Positions 17,489 through 25,453 of a stretch of DNA of 37,807 nt are shown here, one piece after another. The first letter of the stretch is position 1. Each line of letters starts with the position of its first letter. Location: positions 1-37,807 of the forward strand of contig JBGQFW010000032.1 in NCBI GenBank assembly GCA_041497115.1. The letters are read 5' to 3'. The position numbers and the translations under genes are program-made. Source of the DNA: AR5 sp041497115. Lineage in GTDB: Bacteria; Methylomirabilota; Methylomirabilia; Rokubacteriales; CSP1-6. The notes under the pieces are model-generated. The model had not been told where the DNA came from. It was given only the letters and a program-made list of their open reading frames with translations, and made no database searches.

Positions 17489-18268
17489 CTACTCGCTGTA
17501 GGCCAGCCGGCGCGAGAGGCGGCCCAGCCCGGCGTCGAGCAGGACACCGATGAGGCCGATGGCGAGGATCGCGAAGATCACGCTGGTCAGCGCCAGGTTG
17601 TTCCACTCGTTCCACACGAAGTAGCCCACCCCGGTGCCGCCGATCAGCATCTCGGCGGCGACGATCGCCACCCACGCGCTGCCGATCGAGATGCGCAGGC
17701 CGGCCACGATGGCGGGCGCCGCCGCCGGCAGCACGACGCTGACCAGCCGGCGCGGCCACGACAGCTGCAGGAGCGCGGCGACGTTGAGGTAGTCGCGCCG
17801 GATGCTGGCCACGCCGAACGCGGTGTTGGCCAGCGTCGGCCACAGCGAGGACATGAAGATGACCAGCACCGCCGCCGCCGAGGAGTCCTTGATCGTGTAG
17901 AGGAAGAGCGGCATCCAGGCCAGCGGCGAGATCGGCTTGAGGACCTGGATGTACGGGTTCACCGCCCGGTAGAGCGTCGGCGAGAGGCCGAGCACGACGC
18001 CGGCCACGACGGCGACCAGCGAGGCGGCCACCCAGCCGACGGCGAGCCGGCCGAGGCTGGCCAGGAGCTGCAGGCCGATGCCCTTGTCGTTGGGGCCGTT
18101 GTCGTAGAACGGGTGGGCGAGCATCTCGGCGGCGGTGCGCGCCACCGCCAGCGGCCCCGGCAGCCCCTTGCCCGGCGGGCCCGCGCCCACCAGCCCCTGC
18201 CACAGGCCGACGACCACGATCCCCAGCGCGATCGAGTAGAGCACCACCCGCAGCCGGTCGCGGTCCAC
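17489..18268 (-). CDS. ABC transporter permease, nitrate/cyanate type
   Basis: A 259-residue BPD-type permease with about six membrane segments and the family sequence VLKPISPLAWMPLFLYTIKDSSAAAVLVIF, followed by the ATPase-docking EAA-like loop near the SIRRDYLNVAALLQLSWPRRL region. Two in-frame GTG starts exist: 18277, which overlaps the binding-protein stop as GTGA, and 18268, which has AAGGGG 8 bases upstream and is chosen here. It pairs with the flanking binding protein and ATPase. Confidence 0.9.
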   Translation of the reverse strand: MDRDRLRVVLYSIALGIVVVGLWQGLVGAGPPGKGLPGPLAVARTAAEMLAHPFYDNGPNDKGIGLQLLASLGRLAVGWVAASLVAVVAGVVLGLSPTLYRAVNPYIQVLKPISPLAWMPLFLYTIKDSSAAAVLVIFMSSLWPTLANTAFGVASIRRDYLNVAALLQLSWPRRLVSVVLPAAAPAIVAGLRISIGSAWVAIVAAEMLIGGTGVGYFVWNEWNNLALTSVIFAILAIGLIGVLLDAGLGRLSRRLAYSE

Positions 18269-18273
18269 CCCGC

Positions 18274-19536
18274 TCACCCCTTCCGGATGGGGAACGACTT
18301 CACGTACTCCTCGGCCCGCTCGGGATCGAAGACCCGCGTCTTGCCGAGCGCGAAGGTGTGCTTGATCGCGTTCTCGCCGGGCGCCTTGAAGCCGAGCGCC
18401 TTCATCGTCTCGCGCGTGCCGGCGGCCGTGTAGACCTCGGCGGCGATCTTCCGGTAGTCCACGTCGCCCTTGAGATAACCCCAGCGCTTCATCTGGGTGA
18501 GGATCCAGATCGCCATCGAGTGGTACGGGAACGGGTCGAAGTCGATCCGGTCGGGGACCGTCCTGGTGTTGCCGAGCCCGTCGGGATAGGTTCCCGTCAG
18601 CACCTGCTCGACGACCTCCACCGGCTGGTTGAGGAAATTCTTCGGCGCGATCGCCCGGGCGATCTCCCGGCGGTTGGCGGCGGCGTGGGCGAACTGCGTG
18701 GCCTCCACGATCGCCCGCACCAGCGCCTGGAAGGTGTTGGGGTTCTTCTCGGCGAACTCCCGCGTGGCGGCGAAGGCGCAGCAGGGATGGCCGGGCCAGA
18801 TGTCCTTGGAGAGCATCCAGATGAAGCCGATCTCCTCGAAGACCGCCCGCTGATTGAACGGGTCGGGGCCCAGGTAGCCGTCGAGGTTGCCGGCGCGCAG
18901 GTTGGCCACCATCTCGGGCGGCGGCACCACGCGGATCTGCACGTCGCGGTCGGGATCGAGGCCGTCCTCGGCCAGCACGTAGCGCAGCAGGAAGTTGTGC
19001 ATCGAGTAGTCGAAGGGCACCGCGAACTTGAACCCCTTCATCTCGCGCGCGCTCTTGATCCCCTTGTGCTTCGTCGCCAGCGTGATCGCCTGGCCGTTGA
19101 TGTTCTCCACCGCCGGCATCACGTACGGCACCGCCTGCGAGCCCACGCCCATGCTGATCGCCAGCGGCATCGGCGTGAGCATGTGGGTGGCATCGGTCTC
19201 GTGGTTGATCGAGAGGTCGCGGATCATCGCCCACCCGGAGGCCTTCACCACCTGGGCGTTGAGGCCGTGCTTGCGGTAGAACCCCATCGGCTCGGCCATG
19301 ATGATCGGCGTCGCGCACGTGATCGGGATGAACCCGATCTTGAGGTCCTTCTTCTCGACCGGCCCGGGCTTGTCCTGGGCCAGCGCCCGGGCGGCGCCCA
19401 TCGGGAACACCGAGGCCAGCGCGGCCGTCGCCGTCGAGGCGCCGACCAGGCGGAAGAACTCGCGGCGGCCCACCTCGCCGCCGAACACCGCATGCTCCAC
19501 CGACCGCTCGACCGCGCTCGCGAGCCGCTCCTCCAT
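18274..19536 (-). CDS. NrtA/CmpA-family binding protein, Tat signal; probable cyanate/nitrate
   Basis: A 420-residue binding protein of the nitrate/bicarbonate/cyanate family. After a 23-residue N-terminal extension comes a twin-arginine motif, GRREFFRLVGAS (R24-R25), then a hydrophobic stretch, indicating Tat export. Family blocks include MGFYRKHGLNAQVVKASGWAMIRDL, ATHMLTPMPLAISMG and NINGQAITLATKHKG. The ATG at 19536 is preceded by GGGGGGA. It heads the operon binding protein-permease-ATPase-cynS-exporter. Adjacency to cynS favours cyanate; the family cannot be told apart from nitrate by sequence alone. Its leader has a terminator and a structured element. Confidence 0.9.
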   Translation of the reverse strand: MEERLASAVERSVEHAVFGGEVGRREFFRLVGASTATAALASVFPMGAARALAQDKPGPVEKKDLKIGFIPITCATPIIMAEPMGFYRKHGLNAQVVKASGWAMIRDLSINHETDATHMLTPMPLAISMGVGSQAVPYVMPAVENINGQAITLATKHKGIKSAREMKGFKFAVPFDYSMHNFLLRYVLAEDGLDPDRDVQIRVVPPPEMVANLRAGNLDGYLGPDPFNQRAVFEEIGFIWMLSKDIWPGHPCCAFAATREFAEKNPNTFQALVRAIVEATQFAHAAANRREIARAIAPKNFLNQPVEVVEQVLTGTYPDGLGNTRTVPDRIDFDPFPYHSMAIWILTQMKRWGYLKGDVDYRKIAAEVYTAAGTRETMKALGFKAPGENAIKHTFALGKTRVFDPERAEEYVKSFPIRKG

Positions 19537-19558
19537 GAGTGTCCCCCCTGAAGACAAA

Positions 19559-19585
19559 AATGGCGCCCCTGACAGGGGCGCCATT
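19559..19585 (-). terminator. intrinsic terminator in the leader of the cynS operon
   Basis: A perfect 12-bp stem (19559-19570 with 19574-19585, loop of 3) is followed on the minus strand by TTTTTGTCTT. The form is ideal for an intrinsic terminator. It lies 23 bases upstream of the binding-protein ATG and 167 bases after the narB stop. It could end narB transcription, but its closeness to the next ribosome site and the structured RNA just before it also fit an attenuator. Confidence 0.85.
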
Positions 19586-19591
19586 GTCCCT

Positions 19592-19642
19592 GGCCTCGGC
19601 CGCGACCCCGGCGTCGCGACTGCCCGCTGGGCGAGCAAGGCC
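19592..19642 (-). promoter_or_regulatory. possible structured leader RNA (three-way junction)
   Basis: Immediately before the terminator the minus-strand RNA can fold into an outer stem GGCCTTG/CGAGGCC (19636-19642 with 19592-19598, one G-U pair) enclosing two hairpins: GCCC-loop-GGGC (19622-19632) and CGCGAC with loop GCCGGG and GTCGCG (19601-19618). A junction next to a terminator and upstream of a transport operon is the usual riboswitch or protein-controlled attenuator design. GC-rich DNA folds easily, so this remains a proposal. Confidence 0.4.
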
Positions 19643-19710
19643 TGTGCCGGTCCGGGCGCGGAACCGGCCGCTCGACATGACGCGCAGTTAGGATCGTGGG
19701 GCCGCGGCCC

Positions 19711-19735
19711 CCGCTGCCGAGGAAGCAGGCAGCGG
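19711..19735 (-). terminator. hairpin after narB, no T-run
   Basis: An 8-bp perfect stem, CCGCTGCC (19711-19718) with GGCAGCGG (19728-19735), loop of 9, begins 16 bases after the narB stop and is followed by the self-complementary GGGGCCGCGGCCCC (19698-19711). There is no T-run, so it may be a 3'-end stabiliser or Rho-linked rather than a true intrinsic terminator. Confidence 0.35.
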
Positions 19736-19751
19736 CGGCCGGCTGCTCACA

Positions 19752-21887
19752 TCACGAGCACTCCCACTTCCCCGGCAGCCGCTGCAGCCGGACGGCGCAG
19801 GCCTTGAGCTCGGGCTGGCGCGAGATCGGGTCGCGCACTCCCAGCGTGAGGTTGTTGGCGGCCTTGTAGAAGCCGAGCTGCCGCCCCCAGTGAAACGGCA
19901 GGAAGCACGTCCCCTCGCGGATGGTGTCGGCCACGTGGCACTGGGCGACCGCGCTGCCCCGGCGCGACGTGATCTCCACGAAGTCGCCGTCGCTCAGCCC
20001 CAGGCGGCGCGCGTCGCGCGTGTTGACCTCGAGGATCGGCTCGCGCGTGCGCGCCATCAGCGCGGGGGCCTTGCCCGTGCGCGTCAGCGTGTGCCAGTGG
20101 TCGCGCACGCGGCCGGTCGTGAGCGTGAGCGGGAACTGCGCGTCCGGCGTCTCCACCGGTGGGGCGTGCTCGACGGCGACGAAGCGCGCGCGGCCGTCGG
20201 GGGTGGGGAACCGCCCGTCGGTGTACAGCCGCGCGGTGCCGGGGTGGTCGGCGGCCGGCACCGGCCACTGGCGCGGTCCCTCCGCCCGCAGCCGGGCGTG
20301 GCTCAGCCCCGAGCAGTCGCAGGGCGTGCCGGCGGTGAGGGCGGCGAACTCGTCGAAGATCTCCGCGGCGCTCGCATAGGGGAAGGCCTCCTTCCACCCC
20401 ATGACCCGGGCGAAGCGCGTGAGGATCACGGCGTCGGGCAGCGCCTCGCCGGGCGGCTCGACGAGCTTGGGCAGGTACGTCAGCCTCCGCTCCGAGCTCG
20501 TCATCACGCCGTCCTTCTCCGGCCACTGGGCGGCGGGGAGCAGGACGTCGGCGAAGCGCGTCGTCTCGGTCGGGTGATAGGCGTCCTGCACGACGACGAG
20601 CTCGGCGGCGCGCAGCGCGCGCTCCACGCGCGTGAGGTCGGGCAGCGAGGCGGCCGGATTGGTGCACAGGATCCAGATCGCGCGCAGCGCGCCGCGCTCG
20701 AGCGCCTCGAACATCTCGAGCGCCGCCAGCCCCGGCTGCGGCGCGATCCGTCCGGGGGCGGCGCCCCAGTGGCGCTCCACCACCGCGCGGGCGGCGGCGT
20801 CACCCACCGGACGGTAGCCGGGCAGGAGATGGGCGAGGCCGCCCGTCTCGCGGCCGCCCATCGCGTTGGGCTGCCCGGTGAGCGAGAACGGGCCGGCGCC
20901 CGGCCGGCCGATCTGCCCGGTGGCCAGGTGCAGGTTGATGATCGCCGCGTTCTTGTCGGTGCCCACGTGGCTCTGGTTGACGCCCATGCTCCAGAGCGTC
21001 AGCGCGGCCCGCGCGCGGCCGAACCAGCGCGCGGCCAGCACGATGCTGTCGGCCGACAGCCCGGTGAGCGCGCTCGCCCGCTCGGGCGGATAGCGCTCGA
21101 TCACACCGACCAGCTCCTCCCACCCCGCGGTGTGGCCGGCGATGAACGCGGGGTCGAGCTGCCGCTCGCGCCACAGCACGTGGAGCATCGCGTTCAGCAG
21201 CGCGATGTCGGAGCCGGGCGCCAGCGCCAGGTGCAGGTCGGCGAGGTCGGCGGTCTCCGTCCAGCGCGGGTCGGCGACGATCACGAAGACGTCGTCGGGC
21301 GCGGCCGCCTTGCGCCGGCGGATGCGGCGGAACGTGACCGGATGGCAGTCCGCCGTGTTGGTGCCGATCAGGAAGAAGCAGTCGGCGTGCTCGATGTCCT
21401 CCCACGCGGCGGGCGGGCCGTCGGCGCCGAGCGAGCGCGTGTAGCCGGCGGCGGCCGAGGCCATGCACAGCCGCGAGTTGGTGTCGAAGTTGTTCGTGCC
21501 GACGAACCCCTTGGCCAGCTTGTTGGCGACGTAGTACTCCTCGGTCAGGAGCTGGCCGGAGGCGTAGAAGCCGACGGCGTCGGGGCCGTGGGCGGCGATG
21601 ATCTCGCGCAGCCGCTCGGCGGTGAACTCCAGCGCCAGCTCCCACGGCACGCGCCGGCGGTCGGCGTCGCGCCCGCGTCCCATGCGGATCTGCGGGTGGA
21701 GCAGCCGGTCGTCGGTGCGCAGCGTCGGCGGCAGGTGCACCGCCTTGGCGCAGACGTCGCCGAGGTTGGCGGGATGGGCCGGATCGCCCTTGACGCGGGC
21801 CACGCGCCCGTCGGCCACGCGCACCAGCAGCCCGCACCCCACGCCGCAGTACGGGCACCCGGTGGCGCGCCACGCCCCGTCAGCCAT
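19752..21887 (-). CDS. narB: Assimilatory nitrate reductase, molybdopterin type
   Basis: A 711-residue Mo-bis-MGD oxidoreductase. The N-terminal [4Fe-4S] site is C11-PY-C14-GVG-C18 and C46 (GDVCAKA). The Mo-ligating cysteine is C141 in NSRLCMASAAAGY. The rest has the family order through the C-terminal barrel (TLTTGRVRDHWHTLTRTGK, PFHWG). Length fits cyanobacterial-type NarB; there is no NasA-like C-terminal [2Fe-2S] extension, so ferredoxin or flavodoxin is the likely donor. A formate dehydrogenase is less likely because the active-site residue is Cys in this nitrate-type context and nitrate-type transporter genes precede it. Its ATG overlaps the ATPase gene by 8 bases. Confidence 0.9.
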   Translation of the reverse strand: MADGAWRATGCPYCGVGCGLLVRVADGRVARVKGDPAHPANLGDVCAKAVHLPPTLRTDDRLLHPQIRMGRGRDADRRRVPWELALEFTAERLREIIAAHGPDAVGFYASGQLLTEEYYVANKLAKGFVGTNNFDTNSRLCMASAAAGYTRSLGADGPPAAWEDIEHADCFFLIGTNTADCHPVTFRRIRRRKAAAPDDVFVIVADPRWTETADLADLHLALAPGSDIALLNAMLHVLWRERQLDPAFIAGHTAGWEELVGVIERYPPERASALTGLSADSIVLAARWFGRARAALTLWSMGVNQSHVGTDKNAAIINLHLATGQIGRPGAGPFSLTGQPNAMGGRETGGLAHLLPGYRPVGDAAARAVVERHWGAAPGRIAPQPGLAALEMFEALERGALRAIWILCTNPAASLPDLTRVERALRAAELVVVQDAYHPTETTRFADVLLPAAQWPEKDGVMTSSERRLTYLPKLVEPPGEALPDAVILTRFARVMGWKEAFPYASAAEIFDEFAALTAGTPCDCSGLSHARLRAEGPRQWPVPAADHPGTARLYTDGRFPTPDGRARFVAVEHAPPVETPDAQFPLTLTTGRVRDHWHTLTRTGKAPALMARTREPILEVNTRDARRLGLSDGDFVEITSRRGSAVAQCHVADTIREGTCFLPFHWGRQLGFYKAANNLTLGVRDPISRQPELKACAVRLQRLPGKWECS

Positions 21888-22659
21888 GGCCCTGCTCCTC
21901 GAGGAAGCCGACGACCGCGTCGCGCAGCCAGAAGTAGTCCGCGCGCCCCAGCATCTCGTCGCGCACGCGCGGCCGCGCGAAGGGCACGTCGAGGATCCTG
22001 CCCACGGTGGCCTCGGGGCCGCGCGTCATCATCACGACGCGGTCGGCCAGCAGCAGCGCCTCGTCCACGTCGTGGGTGACCATGATCACCGTCCGGCGCC
22101 GCTCCTCCCAGAGGCGCAGCAGCTCGTCCTGCAGCTCCATGCGCGTGAGCGCGTCCAGGAGCGAGAAGGGCTCGTCGAGCAGCAGCAGCCGGGGCTCCAG
22201 CGCGAACGCGCGGGCGATGCCGACGCGCTGCTGCATGCCGGCCGAGAGCTCGCGCGGATACCGCTCGCCGGCGCCGCCGAGGCCGACGGCGGCCAGGTAG
22301 TCCTCGGCCGCCCGCCCCGGCTCCCGCCCGCGGCGCGCGCGCGCCACCTGGTCGAGCGCGAGCCGCACGTTGCCCGCCACCGTGAGCCAGGGCAGCAGCG
22401 TCGCTGACTGGAAGACCACGCCGCGATCGGTCCCCGGCCCGTCGACCTCGCGGCCGCCGATGACCACACCGCCGGTCGTCGGCAGGCTCAGCCCCATCAG
22501 GATGGAGAGCACCGTGGACTTGCCGCAGCCGGAGTGGCCGACCAGGCAGACGAACTCGCCCTCGCGCACCTCGAGCGTGAAGTCGCGGACGACGACCGCC
22601 GACCCCGCCGCCGTCTCGTACGTCTTGCCCAGCTGCGCGATCTCGACGAACGCCGCCAC
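21880..22659 (-). CDS. ABC transporter ATPase, NrtD-like, signature LSAGM
   Basis: A 259-residue nucleotide-binding subunit. Walker A is GHSGCGKST, Walker B is LLLLDEPF, and the H-loop histidine is present (MVTHDVDEA). The signature reads LSAGMQQRV rather than LSGGMQQRV. Start is GTG at 22659, which shares one base with the TAG of the preceding ATPase gene (TAGTG); GGGGGG upstream is the ribosome site. Two adjacent ATPase genes with one permease gene imply an ATPase heterodimer, as in cyanobacterial NrtC/NrtD, but no NrtC-type binding-protein domain is fused here. Confidence 0.92.
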   Translation of the reverse strand: MAAFVEIAQLGKTYETAAGSAVVVRDFTLEVREGEFVCLVGHSGCGKSTVLSILMGLSLPTTGGVVIGGREVDGPGTDRGVVFQSATLLPWLTVAGNVRLALDQVARARRGREPGRAAEDYLAAVGLGGAGERYPRELSAGMQQRVGIARAFALEPRLLLLDEPFSLLDALTRMELQDELLRLWEERRRTVIMVTHDVDEALLLADRVVMMTRGPEATVGRILDVPFARPRVRDEMLGRADYFWLRDAVVGFLEEQGHG

Positions 22660-23432
22660 TACGCCCCCCGCGCCCGCAAACATTCCACCAGCGCCTGGCG
22701 CGCCTTCTGGTAGGCGGGCGTGAGGCTCAGGTGGCGGCGCGCGCGCGGGCGCGGCAGGCCGACCTCGATCGGCGGCCCCAGCGTGGCGCCCGGCCCCGGC
22801 GTCATGGGGTAGATCCGGTCGGCTAACAAAATCGCCTCGTCCACGTCGTTGGTGATGAACACCACGGTGGTGCGGCGCTCGCTCCAGATGCGGAGCAGCT
22901 CGTCCTGCAGCGTCGCGCGGGTGAGCGCGTCCAGCGCGCTGAACGGCTCGTCCATCAGCAGCACCTTGGGCTCCATCGCCAGCCCGCGCGCCACCGCCAC
23001 ACGCTGGCGCATGCCGCCCGACAGCTCGTGTGGCCGCTTGGCGGCCGCCGCCGAGAGATTCACCAGCGCGATCAGCGCGTCGGTGCGCCGCCGGCGCTCG
23101 CCGGCGGGGAGGCCGGCGTGGACCGCGTCCACCGCGAGCGCGACATTGTCGTACACGCTCATCCACGGCAGCAGCGAGTACTGCTGGAAGACGAGGCCGC
23201 GCTCGGGGCCGGGGCCGGCCACCGGCGCGCCGGCCAGCACGATCTCGCCCGCGTCGGGGGCGAGCAGGCCGGCGATCAGGTTGACGAGCGTGGTCTTGCC
23301 GGAGCCGGAGTAGCCCACCACCGCCACGAAGTCCCCGTCCTCCAGCGCCAGGCTCACGCCGCCCAGCACCTCGGTGACGCCGCGGCGGGTCCGGAACGAC
23401 TTGTGGACGCCGCGCACCTCGAGCAGCGCCAT
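22659..23432 (-). CDS. ABC transporter ATPase with Asn in the H-loop
   Basis: A 257-residue nucleotide-binding subunit. Walker A GYSGSGKTT, signature LSGGMRQRV and Walker B VLLMDEPF are intact, but the H-loop reads FITNDVDEA, with Asn (codon AAC) where the catalytic switch histidine should be. It therefore probably hydrolyses ATP poorly at its own site. The ATG overlaps the permease stop (TGATG), so translation is coupled. It resembles the NrtC ATPase half without the fused binding domain. Confidence 0.92.
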   Translation of the reverse strand: MALLEVRGVHKSFRTRRGVTEVLGGVSLALEDGDFVAVVGYSGSGKTTLVNLIAGLLAPDAGEIVLAGAPVAGPGPERGLVFQQYSLLPWMSVYDNVALAVDAVHAGLPAGERRRRTDALIALVNLSAAAAKRPHELSGGMRQRVAVARGLAMEPKVLLMDEPFSALDALTRATLQDELLRIWSERRTTVVFITNDVDEAILLADRIYPMTPGPGATLGPPIEVGLPRPRARRHLSLTPAYQKARQALVECLRARGA

Positions 23433-24202
23433 CAGGCCGCCCGCACGCGCGCCTCGACCAGCCCCATGAGCCGGTCGAGCAGGAACCCGATCGCGCCGAT
23501 GGTGACGACGCTCAGGATGATGTGCGAGTAGACGAGGCTGTTGTACTCCTGCCAGAGGAAGCCGCCGACGCCGGGGGTGCCGGTCAGCATCTCGGAGGCG
23601 ACGATGACGAGCCAGGCCAGCCCGAGCGAGAGGCGGTAGCCGGTGAACACGTAGGGCAGCGTGGCGGGGACGATGATCTTCGTCAGCATCTTCCAGCGCG
23701 AGAGGCGGAGCACCCGCCCGACGTTGAGATAATCGGGGCTGATCGAGCGCACGCCGACCGCCGTGTTGATGACGGTCGGCCACATCGCGCACAGCGCGAT
23801 CGTGAAGATCGCGGCGGGCTCCGACTTCTGGAAGATGATGAGCCCCAGCGGCAGCCACGCCAGCGGCGAGATCGGCCGCAGGAACTGCACGATCGGATCG
23901 AACGACTGGTGGAAGCCGCGCGAGAGGCCGAGCAGGAAGCCGACCGGCGTGCCGACGGCCAGCGCCAGCGCGAACCCCTTCCCCACCCGCACCAGCGAGA
24001 AGAGCGCGAGCCGCCCCATCCCCTGGTTCATCTCGCCGTCCTTGAAGAACGGCTCCAGCACGTAGCGGCGCGACTCCTGCCACGTGCGCCACGGCGAGGG
24101 CAGGTCGTGGGCGACGACCTCGCTGATCAGCGTCCACAGCAGCAGCACGCCGAGGACGCCGAGCGCGGGCAGCAGCACGGAGCGGAGCGTCGCCCGCGAC
24201 AT
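23432..24202 (-). CDS. nrtB: ABC transporter permease, NrtB-like
   Basis: A 256-residue BPD-type permease with about six membrane segments and the family core VQFLRPISPLAWLPLGLIIFQKSEPAAIF, the docking region SISPDYLNVGRVLRLSRWKML, and the conserved LGLAWLVIVASEMLTGTPGVG. It should form a homodimer in the membrane channel. It starts 9 bases after the binding-protein stop with a GAGGCGGGA ribosome site and overlaps the next ATPase gene by one base. Confidence 0.91.
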   Translation of the reverse strand: MSRATLRSVLLPALGVLGVLLLWTLISEVVAHDLPSPWRTWQESRRYVLEPFFKDGEMNQGMGRLALFSLVRVGKGFALALAVGTPVGFLLGLSRGFHQSFDPIVQFLRPISPLAWLPLGLIIFQKSEPAAIFTIALCAMWPTVINTAVGVRSISPDYLNVGRVLRLSRWKMLTKIIVPATLPYVFTGYRLSLGLAWLVIVASEMLTGTPGVGGFLWQEYNSLVYSHIILSVVTIGAIGFLLDRLMGLVEARVRAA

Positions 24203-24211
24203 CGTCCCGCC

Positions 24212-25453
24212 TCAGGCCATCGAATGAACGGCGAAGCCCCGCGCGTACTTCTCGGGCTCGGCCGGGTCGAAGGTGACGCCGTCGAAGAGCGTCTCCTTCT
24301 TCATGTCCTCGCGCGGCGTCTCCACCCCCATCTCCTTGGCGACCTCGCGGAACATGTCGGGACGGTGCACGCGGTCCACCAGCCCCTTGTAGTCGGGCGG
24401 CTCCTTGACCATCCCCCACCGCCGGAACTGGGTGAGCCACCACACGCCGTGCGACTTCAGCGGGAAGTTGGTCTGGCGGTCGAAGAAGGTCATGTAGTAC
24501 TTGTCCCGCTCGCGCCGCCCGTCGCCGTAGTCGTACTCGCCGAGGAGGCGGCCGAGGATGATCTCCTTCGGGCAGTTGACGTACTGCGGCTGCGCGACGA
24601 CCTCGGCCAGGCGCGGGCGGTTCTCGAGCTTGTCGCTCCACTGGCTGGCCTCGAGCACCGCGCGCATCACCGCCTTCACCGTCCGGGGATTCTTCGTCGC
24701 GTACTCCTCGGTGAAGCCGAGCACCTTCTCGGGATGGTCCCGCCAGATCTGCTGGGTGGTGATGGCGGTGAAGCCGATCCCGTCGGCGATCGCGCGCGCG
24801 TTCCACGGCTCGCCCACGCAGAAGCCGTCCATCTTGCCGACCTTCATGTTGGCGACCATCTGGGCGGGCGGGATCGTGATGAGCGCGACGTCGCGGTCGG
24901 GGTTGATCCCGCCCGCGGCCAGCCAGTAGCGCATCCACATCGCGTGCGTGCCCGGCGGGTAGGTCATGGCGAAGGTCATCGGGCTTCCCTTGCCCTTCAC
25001 CTCCAGCGCCGGCGCCCTGAGCTGGGCCGGCATCTTCACGCCCTTGTCGAGCAGCGCCTTCGTGAGCGTGATCGCCTGCCCGTTTCGGTTGAGGTACATC
25101 GGGATGATCATCGGCTTCTGCGGCGAGCCCTGCAGTCCCATCGTCGCCGCGTAGGGAATGCCGAGGAGCAGGTGCGTGGCCTGGTTCTCGCCGAGGCTGA
25201 GGCGGTCGCGGATCACCGCCCACGAGGCTTCCTTGGAGATCGTGGACTCGATGCCGTGTTTCCGGAAGAGCCCCAGCTCGTGGGCCATGACGATGGACGA
25301 GCAGTCGGTCAGCGCGATGATGCCGATGCGCACCTTCGGGCTCTCCGGCGCGTCGGAGGCCCAGACGCCGCCCGCCCAGCCGGCCGGCACGCCGGCCAGC
25401 GCGGCGGCGGCCGCGGTGGTCCTGAGGAACTGCCGGCGACTGATGTCGAGCAT
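24212..25453 (-). CDS. nrtA: NrtA-like nitrate-binding protein, Tat signal
   Basis: A 413-residue binding protein. The N-terminus MLDISRRQFLRTTAAAAALAG is a clear twin-arginine signal. Family blocks are ELGLFRKHGIESTISKEASWAVIRDR, ATHLLLGIPYAATMG and LNRNGQAITLTKALLDKG. Export by Tat suits this family. It heads the operon with permease, two ATPases and narB, so nitrate is the best ligand guess. AGGAGG lies 6 bases before the ATG, just beyond the T-run of an intrinsic terminator, so ribosome entry depends on read-through. Confidence 0.92.
   Translation of the reverse strand: MLDISRRQFLRTTAAAAALAGVPAGWAGGVWASDAPESPKVRIGIIALTDCSSIVMAHELGLFRKHGIESTISKEASWAVIRDRLSLGENQATHLLLGIPYAATMGLQGSPQKPMIIPMYLNRNGQAITLTKALLDKGVKMPAQLRAPALEVKGKGSPMTFAMTYPPGTHAMWMRYWLAAGGINPDRDVALITIPPAQMVANMKVGKMDGFCVGEPWNARAIADGIGFTAITTQQIWRDHPEKVLGFTEEYATKNPRTVKAVMRAVLEASQWSDKLENRPRLAEVVAQPQYVNCPKEIILGRLLGEYDYGDGRRERDKYYMTFFDRQTNFPLKSHGVWWLTQFRRWGMVKEPPDYKGLVDRVHRPDMFREVAKEMGVETPREDMKKETLFDGVTFDPAEPEKYARGFAVHSMA

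Noticed and set aside
19592..19642. ANTAR (NasR/NasT) tandem hexaloop target in the cyanase leader
   Set aside because: One hairpin has a 6-base loop with G at position 4, but position 1 is G rather than A and no matching partner hairpin is present.
22820..22835. Cluster of AT-rich codons (ATT TTG TTA) in the second nrt ATPase as a sign of recombination
   Set aside because: Only three codons within an otherwise normal gene; similar single TTA codons occur in other genes here.
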